Positions 42,533 through 51,459 of a stretch of 51,941 bases of DNA are shown here, piece after piece (the stretch's first letter is position 1; every line of letters starts with the position of its first letter). Below the pieces are notes generated by a model. The model had not been told where the DNA came from. It was given only the letters and a program-made list of their open reading frames with translations, and did not search any database. A program made the translations under genes and the position numbers. The stretch is from Pseudomonas frederiksbergensis (GTDB lineage: Bacteria; Pseudomonadota; Gammaproteobacteria; Pseudomonadales; Pseudomonadaceae). Location of the stretch: contig NZ_MOBP01000021.1 of the NCBI RefSeq assembly GCF_003732665.1, positions 1 to 51,941 of the forward strand, in the 5' to 3' direction.

Positions 42533-42608
42533 CTGTAGGAGCGAGGCTTGCCCGCGAAGCTTTTGGCGATTTCAAAGCCCCCTTCGCGGGCAAGCCTCGC
42601 TCCTACAG
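42533..42608. repeat. REPIN within an operon
   Basis: Inverted REP pair of the GTAGGAGCGAGGCTTGCCCG type in the 117-bp gap between the binding-protein and permease genes. It may form an mRNA hairpin that gives more binding protein than transporter. Confidence 0.9.
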
Positions 42609-42635
42609 GGGGCTGTGATCTGTCTGGAGAACCCC

Positions 42636-43472
42636 ATGACCAGCAAAAGCAAAGACCTCCCCGCGCACTTGGTACTACCTGAACCACGACGTCTGAATAA
42701 CGCCTGGAAACTGCGCCTCAAAGGCCTAGCCCTGCCGGTGCTGATCATCCTCATCCTGGAACTCGTCGTCCGCATCGGCTGGCTCCCTTCCTACCAAATG
42801 CCCGCCCCCAGCGAAGTCGCCGTAACCCTCGGCGATCTGGCCGAAGGCGCGCTGTGGAAGCACATCAGCGCCAGTCTGTTGCGGGTGCTGCTGGGCTTCG
42901 CCATCGGCGCCAGCCTGGCCCTGGTGTTTGCCGCGTGGGTCGGTTTGAGCCGCGAGGCCGAGGCTTATCTGGAGCCGACCTTCGCCGGCCTGCGTTCGAT
43001 TCCGAGCCTGGCCTGGGTGCCGCTGCTGCTGTTGTGGCTGGGCATCGACGAGACCTCGAAAATCGTCCTGATTGCCATCGGCGCGTTTTTCCCGGTGTAC
43101 CTCAACGGCGTCGCGGCAATCCGCGACATCGACCGCAAACTGGTGGAAGTCGGGCAGATGTACGGTTTCAGTCGCGCGCGGCTGGTGCGACGGATCCTGC
43201 TGCCCGCCGCCCTGCCCGGTCTGTTCACCGGATTGCGCAGCGGCATGAGCCTGGCGTGGATGTTTCTGGTGGCCGCCGAACTGATCGCCGCGACCAAAGG
43301 CCTGGGCTATTTGCTCAGCGACGGTCGCGAAACTTCGCGCCCGGACATCGTGCTCGCCGCGATTATCGTGCTGGCGGTGCTGGGCAAACTCAGCGACGGC
43401 CTTCTCGCCAGCCTGGAAAAACGCTTCCTGGCCTGGCGTGACACCTTCAACGGCCAAAGCGCAGAGGATTGA
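42636..43472 (+). CDS. SsuC-type ABC transporter permease
   Basis: This 278-residue inner-membrane permease has about six hydrophobic segments and an EAA-type loop (VEVGQMYGFSRARLVRRILLPAA split around the conserved Gly). The start at 42636 is set by GGAG at 10 nt; an ATG at 42615 is in frame but has no site. The ATPase gene starts 3 bp after its stop. Its paralogue is the permease at 2788-3660. Confidence 0.9.
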   Translation: MTSKSKDLPAHLVLPEPRRLNNAWKLRLKGLALPVLIILILELVVRIGWLPSYQMPAPSEVAVTLGDLAEGALWKHISASLLRVLLGFAIGASLALVFAAWVGLSREAEAYLEPTFAGLRSIPSLAWVPLLLLWLGIDETSKIVLIAIGAFFPVYLNGVAAIRDIDRKLVEVGQMYGFSRARLVRRILLPAALPGLFTGLRSGMSLAWMFLVAAELIAATKGLGYLLSDGRETSRPDIVLAAIIVLAVLGKLSDGLLASLEKRFLAWRDTFNGQSAED

Positions 43473-43475
43473 GCC

Positions 43476-44189
43476 ATGACCGAACACCTGCTGGACATCC
43501 GCGTGGAGCGCAAATCCTTCGCCACCACCACCGTGCTCAACAACATCCACCTGCAATTGAAACCCCGGGAAACCGTCAGCCTGCTCGGCCCCAGCGGCTG
43601 TGGCAAAAGCACGTTGCTGCGGATCGTCGCCGGGCTGGAGAAGGACTTTCAGGGCGAACTGAAAAACAACGCCGGTGAAGTGGCGTTCGTGTTCCAGGAG
43701 CCGCGCCTGATGCCTTGGCTGACGGTGGAGCAAAACATTGGTTTCAGTGCCGACAACCGTTATGACAAGGCCTGGGTCGCGCAACTGATCGAGGAAGTCG
43801 GCCTCGGCGGCTTCGCCCAGGCATTGCCCAAGGCCCTGTCCGGCGGCATGGCGCAACGGGTGGCCATCGCTCGCGGCCTGTATTCGCGGCCACAGGTCTT
43901 GCTGCTGGATGAACCGTTCAGCGCGGTGGACGCCTTTACTCGGATGAAGCTGCAGGACCTGCTGCTGCAACTGGCCGAGCGCCACGCCATCGCCCTGCTG
44001 CTGGTGACCCATGATGTGGATGAAGCGCTGTACCTGAGCGACCGGGTGCTGGTGATGGACAATCGGCCGAGCAGCATTCGTCAGGAACTGGCGGTGGAAC
44101 TGGCCCATCCCCGTGATCGCCGGGACCCGTTGCTGGCGCAGCTCAAGGCATTGTCGCTGACCGAGTTGCAACGGGCGCATGTCATTTGA
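43476..44189 (+). CDS. SsuB-type ABC transporter ATPase
   Basis: This 237-residue ATPase has Walker A GPSGCGKST at 38-46, Q-loop FQEPRLMPW at 73-81, signature LSGGMAQ at 121-127, Walker B VLLLDEP at 141-147 and His179. It pairs with the preceding permease. It is closely related in arrangement to the ATPase at 2007-2786, so the window contains two full importers of the same class. Confidence 0.92.
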   Translation: MTEHLLDIRVERKSFATTTVLNNIHLQLKPRETVSLLGPSGCGKSTLLRIVAGLEKDFQGELKNNAGEVAFVFQEPRLMPWLTVEQNIGFSADNRYDKAWVAQLIEEVGLGGFAQALPKALSGGMAQRVAIARGLYSRPQVLLLDEPFSAVDAFTRMKLQDLLLQLAERHAIALLLVTHDVDEALYLSDRVLVMDNRPSSIRQELAVELAHPRDRRDPLLAQLKALSLTELQRAHVI

Positions 44190-44200
44190 TGAGAACAAAA

Positions 44201-44212
44201 TTGTATATACAA
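44201..44212. promoter_or_regulatory. Palindrome TTGTATATACAA
   Basis: Perfect 12-bp palindrome, 12 bp after the ATPase gene, of the kind bound by GntR-family proteins. No GntR gene is nearby. It precedes the AT-rich gap 44190-44489, in which TTGACA-like elements but no gene with a ribosome binding site are seen. Confidence 0.35.
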
Positions 44213-44489
44213 CTTCAAACGTTACATCGAGTGTTTCATTGAAGAGACACTTATAGATTTGTGGCTAATTGACACATCAACCGCTTGTCTGACATTCCAA
44301 CCGTCATACATACATTTAACGGGACTACGGATAGCATGCGCGCCGCATTTCCATAAGCATTGCCCGTTGACCAACGAGTCAACAACCCAAGGAAATCCCT
44401 ACAACTTTTACATACCTTTGCAGAGAAATAAGTTGCGCGACGATTTTGCAATTAATCAAGTCGGTGGGCTGGCGTGTGTCTATCTTTCG

Positions 44490-44705
44490 ATGACCGAACA
44501 CCTGCAACTCGACTGCTTTATCCGCAATTACATCAAGACTCGAAACTTGCACTCCGTCGAAGATATCGACCGCATCCTGCGCGCGACCCTGCAACATTAT
44601 CCGGGCCAGCCGCCGGTGATGGTCAACGAAGTAAACGCATGGATCGACAAAACCCTGGGCTATCGCACGGCGCACCCCGACTTTGCGCAACTGGAAGACC
44701 TCTAA
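44490..44705 (+). CDS. Small hypothetical protein
   Basis: This product of 71 residues starts MTEHLQLDCFIRNYIKTRN and ends QLEDL. It is predicted helical without a signal peptide. The frame is open from 44259, but the upstream part has a composition unlike a protein, so the internal ATG is preferred even though no ribosome binding site is evident. A terminator follows. I do not recognise a family. Confidence 0.5.
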   Translation: MTEHLQLDCFIRNYIKTRNLHSVEDIDRILRATLQHYPGQPPVMVNEVNAWIDKTLGYRTAHPDFAQLEDL

Positions 44706-44772
44706 AACAGCACTTACGGACCATTTCAGCGGCAGAACTGAACGAACCCGCCCCGCAAGCACTCTGAACTAT

Positions 44773-44796
44773 GAGGCCGGATTGGCCTCTTGTTGT
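44773..44796 (+). terminator. Rho-independent terminator
   Basis: GAGGCC/GGCCTC stem with a 5-nt loop followed by TTGTTGTT, after the gene ending 44705. Confidence 0.65.
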
Positions 44797-44894
44797 TCAG
44801 GCGCCCCTATTTCTGCACGACGCTGGCACCGCAGATCTCTCTGAATTCCCGTTCAATGACTAAGCCGATGTCTGGCTGGCTCCAAATGGAATAC

Positions 44895-45122
44895 ATGAGC
44901 GAATTAGTCCCTTATGCCGTGCACTATCTGCTTGATGGCGTGCGACAGCATTTTTTCAAACTGGCAGTGGGGTTTTCCGATGTGGAAGCCATCCAATCGG
45001 CCTCTGCCCATGCCTATCCCGAATCCAGACTCAAAATGCCCCGGCCCGCAAGCCTAGAAAGCGCCCGCAATAATGCCCAGCAAATGGGGATTACAAAGAT
45101 CCGGTGGAACGAAGCGATCTAA
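44895..45122 (+). CDS. Small DUF6555-like protein
   Basis: From the ATG at 44895 the product is 75 residues: MSELVPYAVHYLLDGVRQ, then AIQSASAHAYPESR, and a C-terminal AQQMGITKIRWNEAI. The pattern resembles a small Pseudomonas family of unknown function (DUF6555, from memory). In-frame ATGs at 44886 and further upstream are possible starts. No motif indicates a function. Confidence 0.5.
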   Translation: MSELVPYAVHYLLDGVRQHFFKLAVGFSDVEAIQSASAHAYPESRLKMPRPASLESARNNAQQMGITKIRWNEAI

Positions 45123-45137
45123 ACGCCCATAACAACC

Positions 45138-45768
45138 TGTGGGAGCGGGCTTGCTCGCGAAGGGGCCGTCAGCTCCAACATCTTCATGGCTGACCCACCG
45201 CTTTCGCGAGCAAGCCCGCTCCCACAGGGGATTTTTGTGGGGGCAAAGATCTGATTCACAACGCGATCAACTGTGGGAGCGAGCTTGCTCGCGAAGGGGC
45301 CGTCAGCTCCAACATCTTCATTGGCTGACCCAACGCTTTCGCGAGCAGGCTCTCTCCCACAGGGGGATTTGTGGGGGGCGAAGATCTCATTTCCATCGCG
45401 ATCAAAACTGTGGGAGCGGGCTTGCTCGCGAAGGGGCCGTCAGCCTCGACATCTTCATGGCTGAACCACCGCTTTCGCGAGCAAGCCCGCTCCCACAGGG
45501 GGATTTGTGGGGGGCGAAGATCTCATTTCCATCGCGATCAAAACTGTGGGAGCGGGCTTGCTCGCGAAGGGGCCGTCAGCTTCAACATATTCATTGGCTG
45601 ACACGCCGCTTTCGCGAGCAAGCTCGCTCCCACAAGGGATTTTTGTGGGGGCAAAGATCTGATTCACAACGCGATCAACTGTGGGAGCGAGCTTGCTCGC
45701 GAAGGGGCCGTCAGCTTCAACATCTTCATGGCTGACCCAACGCATTCGCGAGCAGGCTCGCTCCCACA
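45138..45768. repeat. Tandem REPIN array, five units, approximately 135-bp period
   Basis: REP doublets start at 45139, 45273, 45410, 45546 and 45681, with steps of 134-137 bp. The inter-unit sequence (GGGGGCAAAGATCTGATTC and variants) differs from the array at 15869, so each array was amplified independently. It fills nearly the whole 45123-45792 gap. Confidence 0.93.
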
Positions 45769-45792
45769 TTAAATTGTCTTTCACTCGGAAGG

Positions 45793-45951
45793 TCAGGGTT
45801 TCAGCGGTCTCTCGATGTCGCGGTCGGACAGTTCCTTGCCATCGTCCGGATGTTTCCAGTCTGGCGTCGAGCGTCGCTGGCGCTTGATCTCTTCTTCGCT
45901 CGGTTCATCCGAGTCATCGTCCAGGTCCGGTTGTTTGGGTTCGGTTGCCAT
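45793..45951 (-). CDS. Small acidic hypothetical protein
   Basis: A 52-residue frame, MATEPKQPDLDDDSDEPSEE to RPLKP, is preceded by GAGGTGAAC at a good distance. It is highly charged (Asp, Glu, Lys, Arg) and probably disordered. No function can be proposed. Confidence 0.6.
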   Translation of the reverse strand: MATEPKQPDLDDDSDEPSEEEIKRQRRSTPDWKHPDDGKELSDRDIERPLKP

Positions 45952-46016
45952 GTTCACCTCGCTTCCTGAAGGGATCGGATATTCCCTTCAGCGTAGAACA
46001 TTTCCCCCGGCCCGGC

Positions 46017-46331
46017 TCAAAGCCAACAGCGCAGCAAAAAGAAGAAGCCCATGCTCAACAGCATGCTGAGCAACGTACTGCGCGTATAAATCACCAGCCC
46101 CACCGCCACCAGCGAACTGAGCAGATACGGGTTGTCCCACTGCAAGTTCAACTGCTTGTCCGGCATAAACACAATCGGCCCGCAGATCGCCGTCAGCATG
46201 CCCGGCACGGCAAAGCCGAGAAACTGCCGCGCATTGCTGCTCAGGCGCACCGGCAAACGTGGTTCGAGGAACACGTAGCGGTTCAAAAATACCAACACAC
46301 CCATGCCGATAATCACTGCCCAAACGATCAT
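46017..46331 (-). CDS. azlD: AzlD-family branched-chain amino acid exporter subunit
   Basis: This 104-residue membrane protein has three to four hydrophobic segments: WAVIIGMGVLVFLNRY, FAVPGMLTAICGPIVF and LSSLVAVGLVIYT. It is the small partner of AzlC; the genes overlap by ATGA. Together they export branched-chain or related amino acids. Confidence 0.87.
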   Translation of the reverse strand: MIVWAVIIGMGVLVFLNRYVFLEPRLPVRLSSNARQFLGFAVPGMLTAICGPIVFMPDKQLNLQWDNPYLLSSLVAVGLVIYTRSTLLSMLLSMGFFFLLRCWL

Positions 46332-47026
46332 GTGCGCTCCAGATACAACTTATTGCAGATAAACCCGGCGGTCATGCCCGCCAGCCCCGCCAACACCAGG
46401 GCCGAGCCCCATTGCCAATAACTGAACAGCACTGAACAGAACAGCGACACCGCCACGCACACCACCGTCGGCACGTTGCGCACCACCGGGGTGATCAGGG
46501 CGATAAAGGTCGCCGCGATGGAGAAATCCAGGCCCAGGTGTTCCAGGCCCGGAATGCTGCTGCCCAGGACGATGCCGGCCAGAGTGAACAGGTTCCAGGC
46601 AATGTAAAACGTCAACCCCACGCCCAAGGCGTACCAGCGGTTGAATTGTTGTTTGTCGTGCTGACTGGTCAACGCAAACAACTCATCGGTGAGCAAAAAG
46701 CCCAACCCCACCCGCCAGCGCCCCGGCAGCGGTGAAATCACCGAGCGCAGGCTCATCCCGTACAGCAAATGCTGTGACGTCAGCAGCAGCGTGGTCAGCA
46801 GGATCGAAAAGATCCCGGCCCCGCCCTTGAGCATGCCGATCGCCACCAATTGCGCGGCACCGGCAAACACGATGCTGGACAAGCCCTGGCCTTGCAGGGG
46901 CGTGAGGTTGGCCTCGATGGCCATGGAGCCGGCCAGCAGCCCCCACGGCGCGGTGGCCAGGGACAACGGCATGATCGCCGCCGCGCCACGGAGAAAGGCA
47001 CTGCGCGGCATGTGTGAATTCGACAT
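46328..47026 (-). CDS. azlC: AzlC-family branched-chain amino acid exporter subunit
   Basis: This 232-residue membrane protein matches AzlC: AIMPLSLATAPWGLLAGS, SIVFAGAAQLVAIGML and LLYGMSLR. It should form an inner-membrane exporter with AzlD. A specific substrate is not shown by the sequence. Confidence 0.88.
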   Translation of the reverse strand: MSNSHMPRSAFLRGAAAIMPLSLATAPWGLLAGSMAIEANLTPLQGQGLSSIVFAGAAQLVAIGMLKGGAGIFSILLTTLLLTSQHLLYGMSLRSVISPLPGRWRVGLGFLLTDELFALTSQHDKQQFNRWYALGVGLTFYIAWNLFTLAGIVLGSSIPGLEHLGLDFSIAATFIALITPVVRNVPTVVCVAVSLFCSVLFSYWQWGSALVLAGLAGMTAGFICNKLYLERT

Positions 47027-47186
47027 AACGCTCTACAACCTGGGGAAAGACCGCCGACTGTGCCAGCAGATGCCGGCGAAGGCTTGAACAATCTTGCGCA
47101 GTTAGCCTGGGCGCATTGAATCGATAGAGCGCGGGCAACCGCCCGAGTAACATGGAGCAATTCATTTAAAGAGTCAGGGAGTCGAC

Positions 47187-47570
47187 ATGCTTTACCGAAT
47201 CGCCGCCGACGGGCTGGTGCTGTTCCACCTGTTGTTCATTCTGTTCGTGCTGTTCGGCGGACTGCTGGTGCTTAAATGGCGCCACCTGATCTGGTGGCAC
47301 CTGCCCGCCGCCGCGTGGGGCGTGATCGTCGAAGTCTTTCACCTGACCTGCCCGCTGACCTACTGGGAAAACCTGATGCGCGAAGCCGCCGGGCAAACGG
47401 TTTATGGTGGCGGTTTCATCGAGCATAACGTGCTGCCGATCATCTACCCGGCCGGGCTGACACCGACGATTCAACTCGCGCTGGGCAGCGTGGTTTTGGC
47501 GATTAACGTGGTGGTTTACGTGCAGTTGATACGCTTGTGGAGATTGCGTCGAACGACACCGTCCTTGTAG
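47187..47570 (+). CDS. DUF2784-family membrane protein
   Basis: This 127-residue protein has about four hydrophobic segments and matches DUF2784: ADGLVLFHLLFILFVLFGG, CPLTYWENLMREAAG and GGFIEHNVLP. The ribosome binding site is CAGGGAGT. Its stop codon TAG lies within the REP sequence that follows (TGTAGGAGC). Function unknown. Confidence 0.85.
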   Translation: MLYRIAADGLVLFHLLFILFVLFGGLLVLKWRHLIWWHLPAAAWGVIVEVFHLTCPLTYWENLMREAAGQTVYGGGFIEHNVLPIIYPAGLTPTIQLALGSVVLAINVVVYVQLIRLWRLRRTTPSL

Positions 47571-47662
47571 GAGCAAGGCTTGCCCGCGATAGCGCCGGCA
47601 CGGTCAACATGGATCCTCAGGCAGATCGCATTGGCCGCATCGCGAGCAAGCTTTGCTCCTAC
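47566..47662. repeat. REPIN overlapping a stop codon
   Basis: REP pair TGTAGGAGCAAGGCTTGCCC and partner, with a degenerate inner sequence. The left end supplies the stop codon of the DUF2784 gene. Confidence 0.85.
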
Positions 47663-47690
47663 GGTTCTGCCGTGACTGCTTTGTCTTATC

Positions 47691-49268
47691 TCAGTTGGCA
47701 ATCACGCTCATGTTCCGGCCACTGGCCTTGGCCACGTACAACGCTTTGTCCGCCGCACTGACCAAATCGTCGGCCCCGGCTTGTGAGGCCGGGTCGTAAG
47801 CGCACACACCCAGGCTGACCGTCACCATGCCTTCGGTGCTTTCACTGTGCTCCATGCCCGCCAACTGAACCGCACGACGGATTTTCTCCGCCACCAGAAA
47901 GGCCCCAACGTAGTCGGTGCCGGGCAGCACCACCGCAAACTCTTCGCCGCCATAACGCACCGCCAGATCCCCGGGGCGCTTGATGTTTTCGCTGATGATG
48001 GCGCTGATCTGGCGCAAACACACATCCCCCGCCACATGCCCGTAGTGATCGTTGAACAGCTTGAAGTGATCGACATCGATCATCAGCAACGCCAGCCCCG
48101 TCTGGCTGCGTCGGGCGCGGCCCATTTCCGCGACCATGAACAGGTCGAACTGACGGCGGTTGGCCAGGCCCGTCAGCGCATCCTCCAGGGCCAGCAGCTC
48201 CAGACTGCGGTTGACCTCCAGGAGTTTTTCCTGGGCGCCGAGCAACTCGCTTTGAATGTGATTCTGCTGGCGCATCACGCGAATCAACCGGTAACCGAGC
48301 GCGCCAAGGAAGCTCAGCAACAAGGCTACGATCGCCGCCGTGTTCAACGACTCCTGACGCCAGGCTTCCAGCACCTCTTCCTTGTTCAGGGCGGCGGAAA
48401 CCACCATCGGGTAGCCGTTGACCCGGCGATAACCCAAGACCCGTTCGACGCCATCGACCACCGATTTGATGGTCGCCGTGCCGAAACTGGCATGGGGCAG
48501 CAATTGAGTGAACAACGGCCCACTGGCGACACTGGTGCCGATATCGGTTTCCCTGAAGGGGCGGCGCACGATGATGGTGCCGTTGTCGGCCATCAGGTTG
48601 ATCGCGCCGTTCTGGCCCATGTCGATGCTGTCGTACAGCGACAGAAAGTGCGAGAGGTAAATCGTCGCCACCGCCGTACCGGCGAAGCGGCCGTCGGGAT
48701 GATTGAGGCGCCGCGACACGGTCATGATCCATTCATTGGTCGAACGGCTTTTGATCGACGGGCCGATATGCGGGCCACGGTCGGGATGGTCGCGATGGAA
48801 GATGAAGTATTCGCGGTCCGAGTTATTGGCGTCCGGCACATTGGCGCCATTGGAATTGGCCAGCCAATGACCGTTTTCATCGAAAATGAACAAGCCATGG
48901 AGTTGCGTCAGTTCCTGGCGCTGGGCACTGAGCAACCTTTGCAATCGCGGGATCTGGGCCGGATCCATGCCATCGTTTTCGAGACGGTCCACCAGGGAAA
49001 ACAGCAAGGTGTCGGCCTGCTTGACCGTTGACTGCGCTTGCGCCGCCAGGGTCTGTGCCAGGTTGGACATGGCCACTTCCTTGTCATGCAAGTGGTACTG
49101 GCGCGAATTCCAGGCCTCCCAGCACGCAATCGCAGCCATGGACAGGCATACCGCCAGCAGCAGCACCACGGCATAACGAACCTTGAGCTTGGCCTCGACC
49201 TGCTCGGCCAGCAACGACGCGGTGGGCTGAAGGTTTTCGATACGAACTTTTACGGACGGTTGTCCCAT
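47691..49268 (-). CDS. Membrane diguanylate cyclase with an extracytoplasmic sensor domain
   Basis: This 525-residue protein has a transmembrane helix at 32-50, a periplasmic Cache-like domain (about 55-305, with DREYFIFHRDH and NGTIIVRRP), a second helix at 310-327, a short coiled linker and a GGDEF domain. The active site is GGEEF at 440-444, catalytically competent, with an inhibitory site RPGD at 431-434. It should make cyclic di-GMP in response to a small periplasmic ligand, unknown here. Confidence 0.93.
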   Translation of the reverse strand: MGQPSVKVRIENLQPTASLLAEQVEAKLKVRYAVVLLLAVCLSMAAIACWEAWNSRQYHLHDKEVAMSNLAQTLAAQAQSTVKQADTLLFSLVDRLENDGMDPAQIPRLQRLLSAQRQELTQLHGLFIFDENGHWLANSNGANVPDANNSDREYFIFHRDHPDRGPHIGPSIKSRSTNEWIMTVSRRLNHPDGRFAGTAVATIYLSHFLSLYDSIDMGQNGAINLMADNGTIIVRRPFRETDIGTSVASGPLFTQLLPHASFGTATIKSVVDGVERVLGYRRVNGYPMVVSAALNKEEVLEAWRQESLNTAAIVALLLSFLGALGYRLIRVMRQQNHIQSELLGAQEKLLEVNRSLELLALEDALTGLANRRQFDLFMVAEMGRARRSQTGLALLMIDVDHFKLFNDHYGHVAGDVCLRQISAIISENIKRPGDLAVRYGGEEFAVVLPGTDYVGAFLVAEKIRRAVQLAGMEHSESTEGMVTVSLGVCAYDPASQAGADDLVSAADKALYVAKASGRNMSVIAN

Positions 49269-49329
49269 GACGTTACCTGTAACCGGATGAAGAGGCGATA
49301 TTTCCTGATCGCTGACGACACTATAGCCA

Positions 49330-49857
49330 TTACCGCGGGGTCTGCTTCACCGCTTCCAGCCAGGCCGGGTCCAGTCGGGTTTGCTCGGTGTCGAGACCCA
49401 GGGCTTCCATCCGTTCCTTGTGCCGGTCCATTTCGCGAATCAACTGGCTGTGATCGCTGGAGTTGCCGTCCAGTTCATGCATCTGGTGCAGCCCCAGGTG
49501 ATAGAAACGCAGCAGCTTCATGGCGTCCGGGTCGTCCTTTTCCACCGCCGCCGTCACCTGATGCATGACATTGGTGACGCTCATCAGGCTGCGCTTGAGC
49601 CGCCAGCCGTAGACCGCCGGGGCCATCCACGCCTCGTGCCAGAACCGGCCGCGCATCAGCGCCGCCATCAGCAACACCGCGACGAACACGCCGCCAACGT
49701 TGAATCGCAGGTTGTCACCGCCCGGTTCACCGAACAACGCCACCGCCGCAGTCGACAGCACCATCGCCAGGGCCAGGAAAATCAGGGCGATGATCACCGT
49801 GCTGCGCCGGGTCTGGCGGCGAAAGGTGTCGGCATTCATCGGCTGGATTTCGAACAT
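49330..49857 (-). CDS. DUF3087-family membrane protein
   Basis: This 175-residue protein has two hydrophobic segments (VIIALIFLALAMVLSTAAVA and FNVGGVFVAVLLMAALM), followed by a cytoplasmic helical part with FYHLGLHQMHELDGNSSD. It matches DUF3087. The function is unknown. Confidence 0.83.
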   Translation of the reverse strand: MFEIQPMNADTFRRQTRRSTVIIALIFLALAMVLSTAAVALFGEPGGDNLRFNVGGVFVAVLLMAALMRGRFWHEAWMAPAVYGWRLKRSLMSVTNVMHQVTAAVEKDDPDAMKLLRFYHLGLHQMHELDGNSSDHSQLIREMDRHKERMEALGLDTEQTRLDPAWLEAVKQTPR

Positions 49858-49971
49858 AGTGGCAAACGTCCTTGGATCAGTGAGCGAAAAGAGTGCGGGG
49901 CATTATCGCCTCTATGGGGGATTTAGCTATGCTGAGGCTCCTTTTCATCTTTTCACCGTCAAAAGGAGAAC

Positions 49972-50049
49972 ATGGCGAGACACCGCAGTTCGTGCCATCT
50001 TCTTTCATGGATACATATTATTCGGATGCCAATCGCTCCTCCTGTATGA
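49972..50049 (+). CDS. Possible 25-residue leader ORF upstream of ppnN
   Basis: AAAAGGAGAAC directly precedes an ATG; the frame reads MARHRSSCHLLSWIHIIRMP and ends IAPPV before a TGA, 25 bp before the ppnN ATG. The ribosome binding site is stronger than that of ppnN. It could be a regulatory leader peptide, or a chance frame. Confidence 0.35.
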   Translation: MARHRSSCHLLSWIHIIRMPIAPPV

Positions 50050-50074
50050 CTGGCATCGTTTTAAGGATCATTGA

Positions 50075-51448
50075 ATGTCCCAAAGACAAGTAATCAACGC
50101 CTCGGTCAGCCCTAAAGGCAGCCTGGAAACCCTGTCCCAACGTGAAGTTCAGCAATTGAGCGAAGCCGGTTCCGGCAGCACCTACACCCTTTTCCGCCAG
50201 TGCGCCCTGGCCATCCTCAACACCGGCGCCCACGTTGATAACGCCAAGACCATCCTCGAAGCCTACAAGGACTTCGAAATCCGCATTCACCAACAGGACC
50301 GTGGCGTACGCCTGGAACTGCTGAACGCCCCGGCCGACGCCTTCGTTGATGGCGAAATGATCGCCAGCACCCGGGAAATGCTGTTCAGCGCCCTGCGCGA
50401 CATCGTCTACACCGAAAACGAACTCGACGCCCAGCGCATCGACTTGAGCACCTCCCAAGGCATCAGCGACTACGTGTTCCACCTGTTGCGCAACGCCCGC
50501 ACCCTGCGCCCCGGCGTCGAGCCGAAGATCGTGGTGTGCTGGGGTGGCCACTCGATCAACACCGAAGAATACAAATACACCAAGAAAGTCGGCCACGAAC
50601 TGGGCCTGCGCAGCCTCGACATCTGCACCGGCTGCGGTCCCGGCGTGATGAAAGGCCCGATGAAAGGCGCAACCATTGCCCACGCCAAGCAACGCATCCA
50701 CGGCGGCCGTTACCTGGGCCTGACCGAGCCGGGGATTATCGCGGCCGAGGCGCCGAACCCGATCGTCAATGAACTGGTGATCCTGCCGGACATCGAAAAA
50801 CGCCTGGAAGCGTTCGTGCGCGTCGGCCACGGCATCATCATCTTCCCGGGCGGCGCCGGTACGGCGGAAGAGTTCCTGTACCTGTTGGGCATCCTGATGC
50901 ACCCGGATAACGCGGGCCTGCCCTTCCCCGTCGTCTTGACCGGGCCGAAACACGCGGCGCCGTATCTGGAACAACTGGACGCGTTCGTCGGCGCCACCCT
51001 GGGTGACGCGGCGAAACAGCACTACACCATCATCATCGACGACCCGGCGGAAGTGGCGCGGCATATGACGGCCGGGCTCAAGGAAGTGAAACAATTCCGC
51101 CGCGAGCGCAACGACGCGTTCCATTTCAACTGGCTGTTGAAGATCGACGAAGGCTTCCAGCGCCCGTTCGACCCGACCCACGAAAACATGGCCAGCCTGC
51201 AACTGAGCCGCAGCCTGCCGGCCCACGAACTCGCCGCCAACCTGCGCCGGGCGTTCTCCGGCATCGTCGCCGGCAACGTCAAGGACAAAGGCATCCGCCT
51301 GATCGAAGAACACGGCCCGTACCAGATCCGAGGCGATGCGGCGGTGATGCAACCGCTGGATCAGTTGCTCAAAGCCTTCGTCGCCCAACACCGGATGAAA
51401 CTACCGGGCGGCGCGGCGTATGTGCCGTGTTATCAAGTGGTTGCCTAG
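50075..51448 (+). CDS. ppnN: PpnN (YgdH) nucleotide 5'-monophosphate nucleosidase
   Basis: This 457-residue protein has an N-terminal regulatory domain, a central LOG-type Rossmann domain with PGGAGTAEEF at 258-267 and VVCWGGHSI near 153-161, and a C-terminal domain. PpnN cleaves nucleoside monophosphates to base and ribose 5-phosphate, and E. coli PpnN is stimulated by (p)ppGpp. It is followed by a REPIN array. The ribosome binding site AAGGATCATTGA is moderate. Confidence 0.92.
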   Translation: MSQRQVINASVSPKGSLETLSQREVQQLSEAGSGSTYTLFRQCALAILNTGAHVDNAKTILEAYKDFEIRIHQQDRGVRLELLNAPADAFVDGEMIASTREMLFSALRDIVYTENELDAQRIDLSTSQGISDYVFHLLRNARTLRPGVEPKIVVCWGGHSINTEEYKYTKKVGHELGLRSLDICTGCGPGVMKGPMKGATIAHAKQRIHGGRYLGLTEPGIIAAEAPNPIVNELVILPDIEKRLEAFVRVGHGIIIFPGGAGTAEEFLYLLGILMHPDNAGLPFPVVLTGPKHAAPYLEQLDAFVGATLGDAAKQHYTIIIDDPAEVARHMTAGLKEVKQFRRERNDAFHFNWLLKIDEGFQRPFDPTHENMASLQLSRSLPAHELAANLRRAFSGIVAGNVKDKGIRLIEEHGPYQIRGDAAVMQPLDQLLKAFVAQHRMKLPGGAAYVPCYQVVA

Positions 51449-51459
51449 CACTCACCCCC

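Noticed and set aside
42726..44198. 490-residue minus-strand frame over permease and ATPase genes
   Set aside because: Both plus-strand genes have full sets of family motifs; the antisense frame has none.
44259..44489. N-terminal extension of the small protein at 44490
   Set aside because: The extension is rich in Cys, Thr and His without structure, and no ribosome binding site lies before 44259.
50018..51391. 457-residue minus-strand frame over ppnN
   Set aside because: Antisense shadow of ppnN, which has an intact LOG motif and family-typical length.
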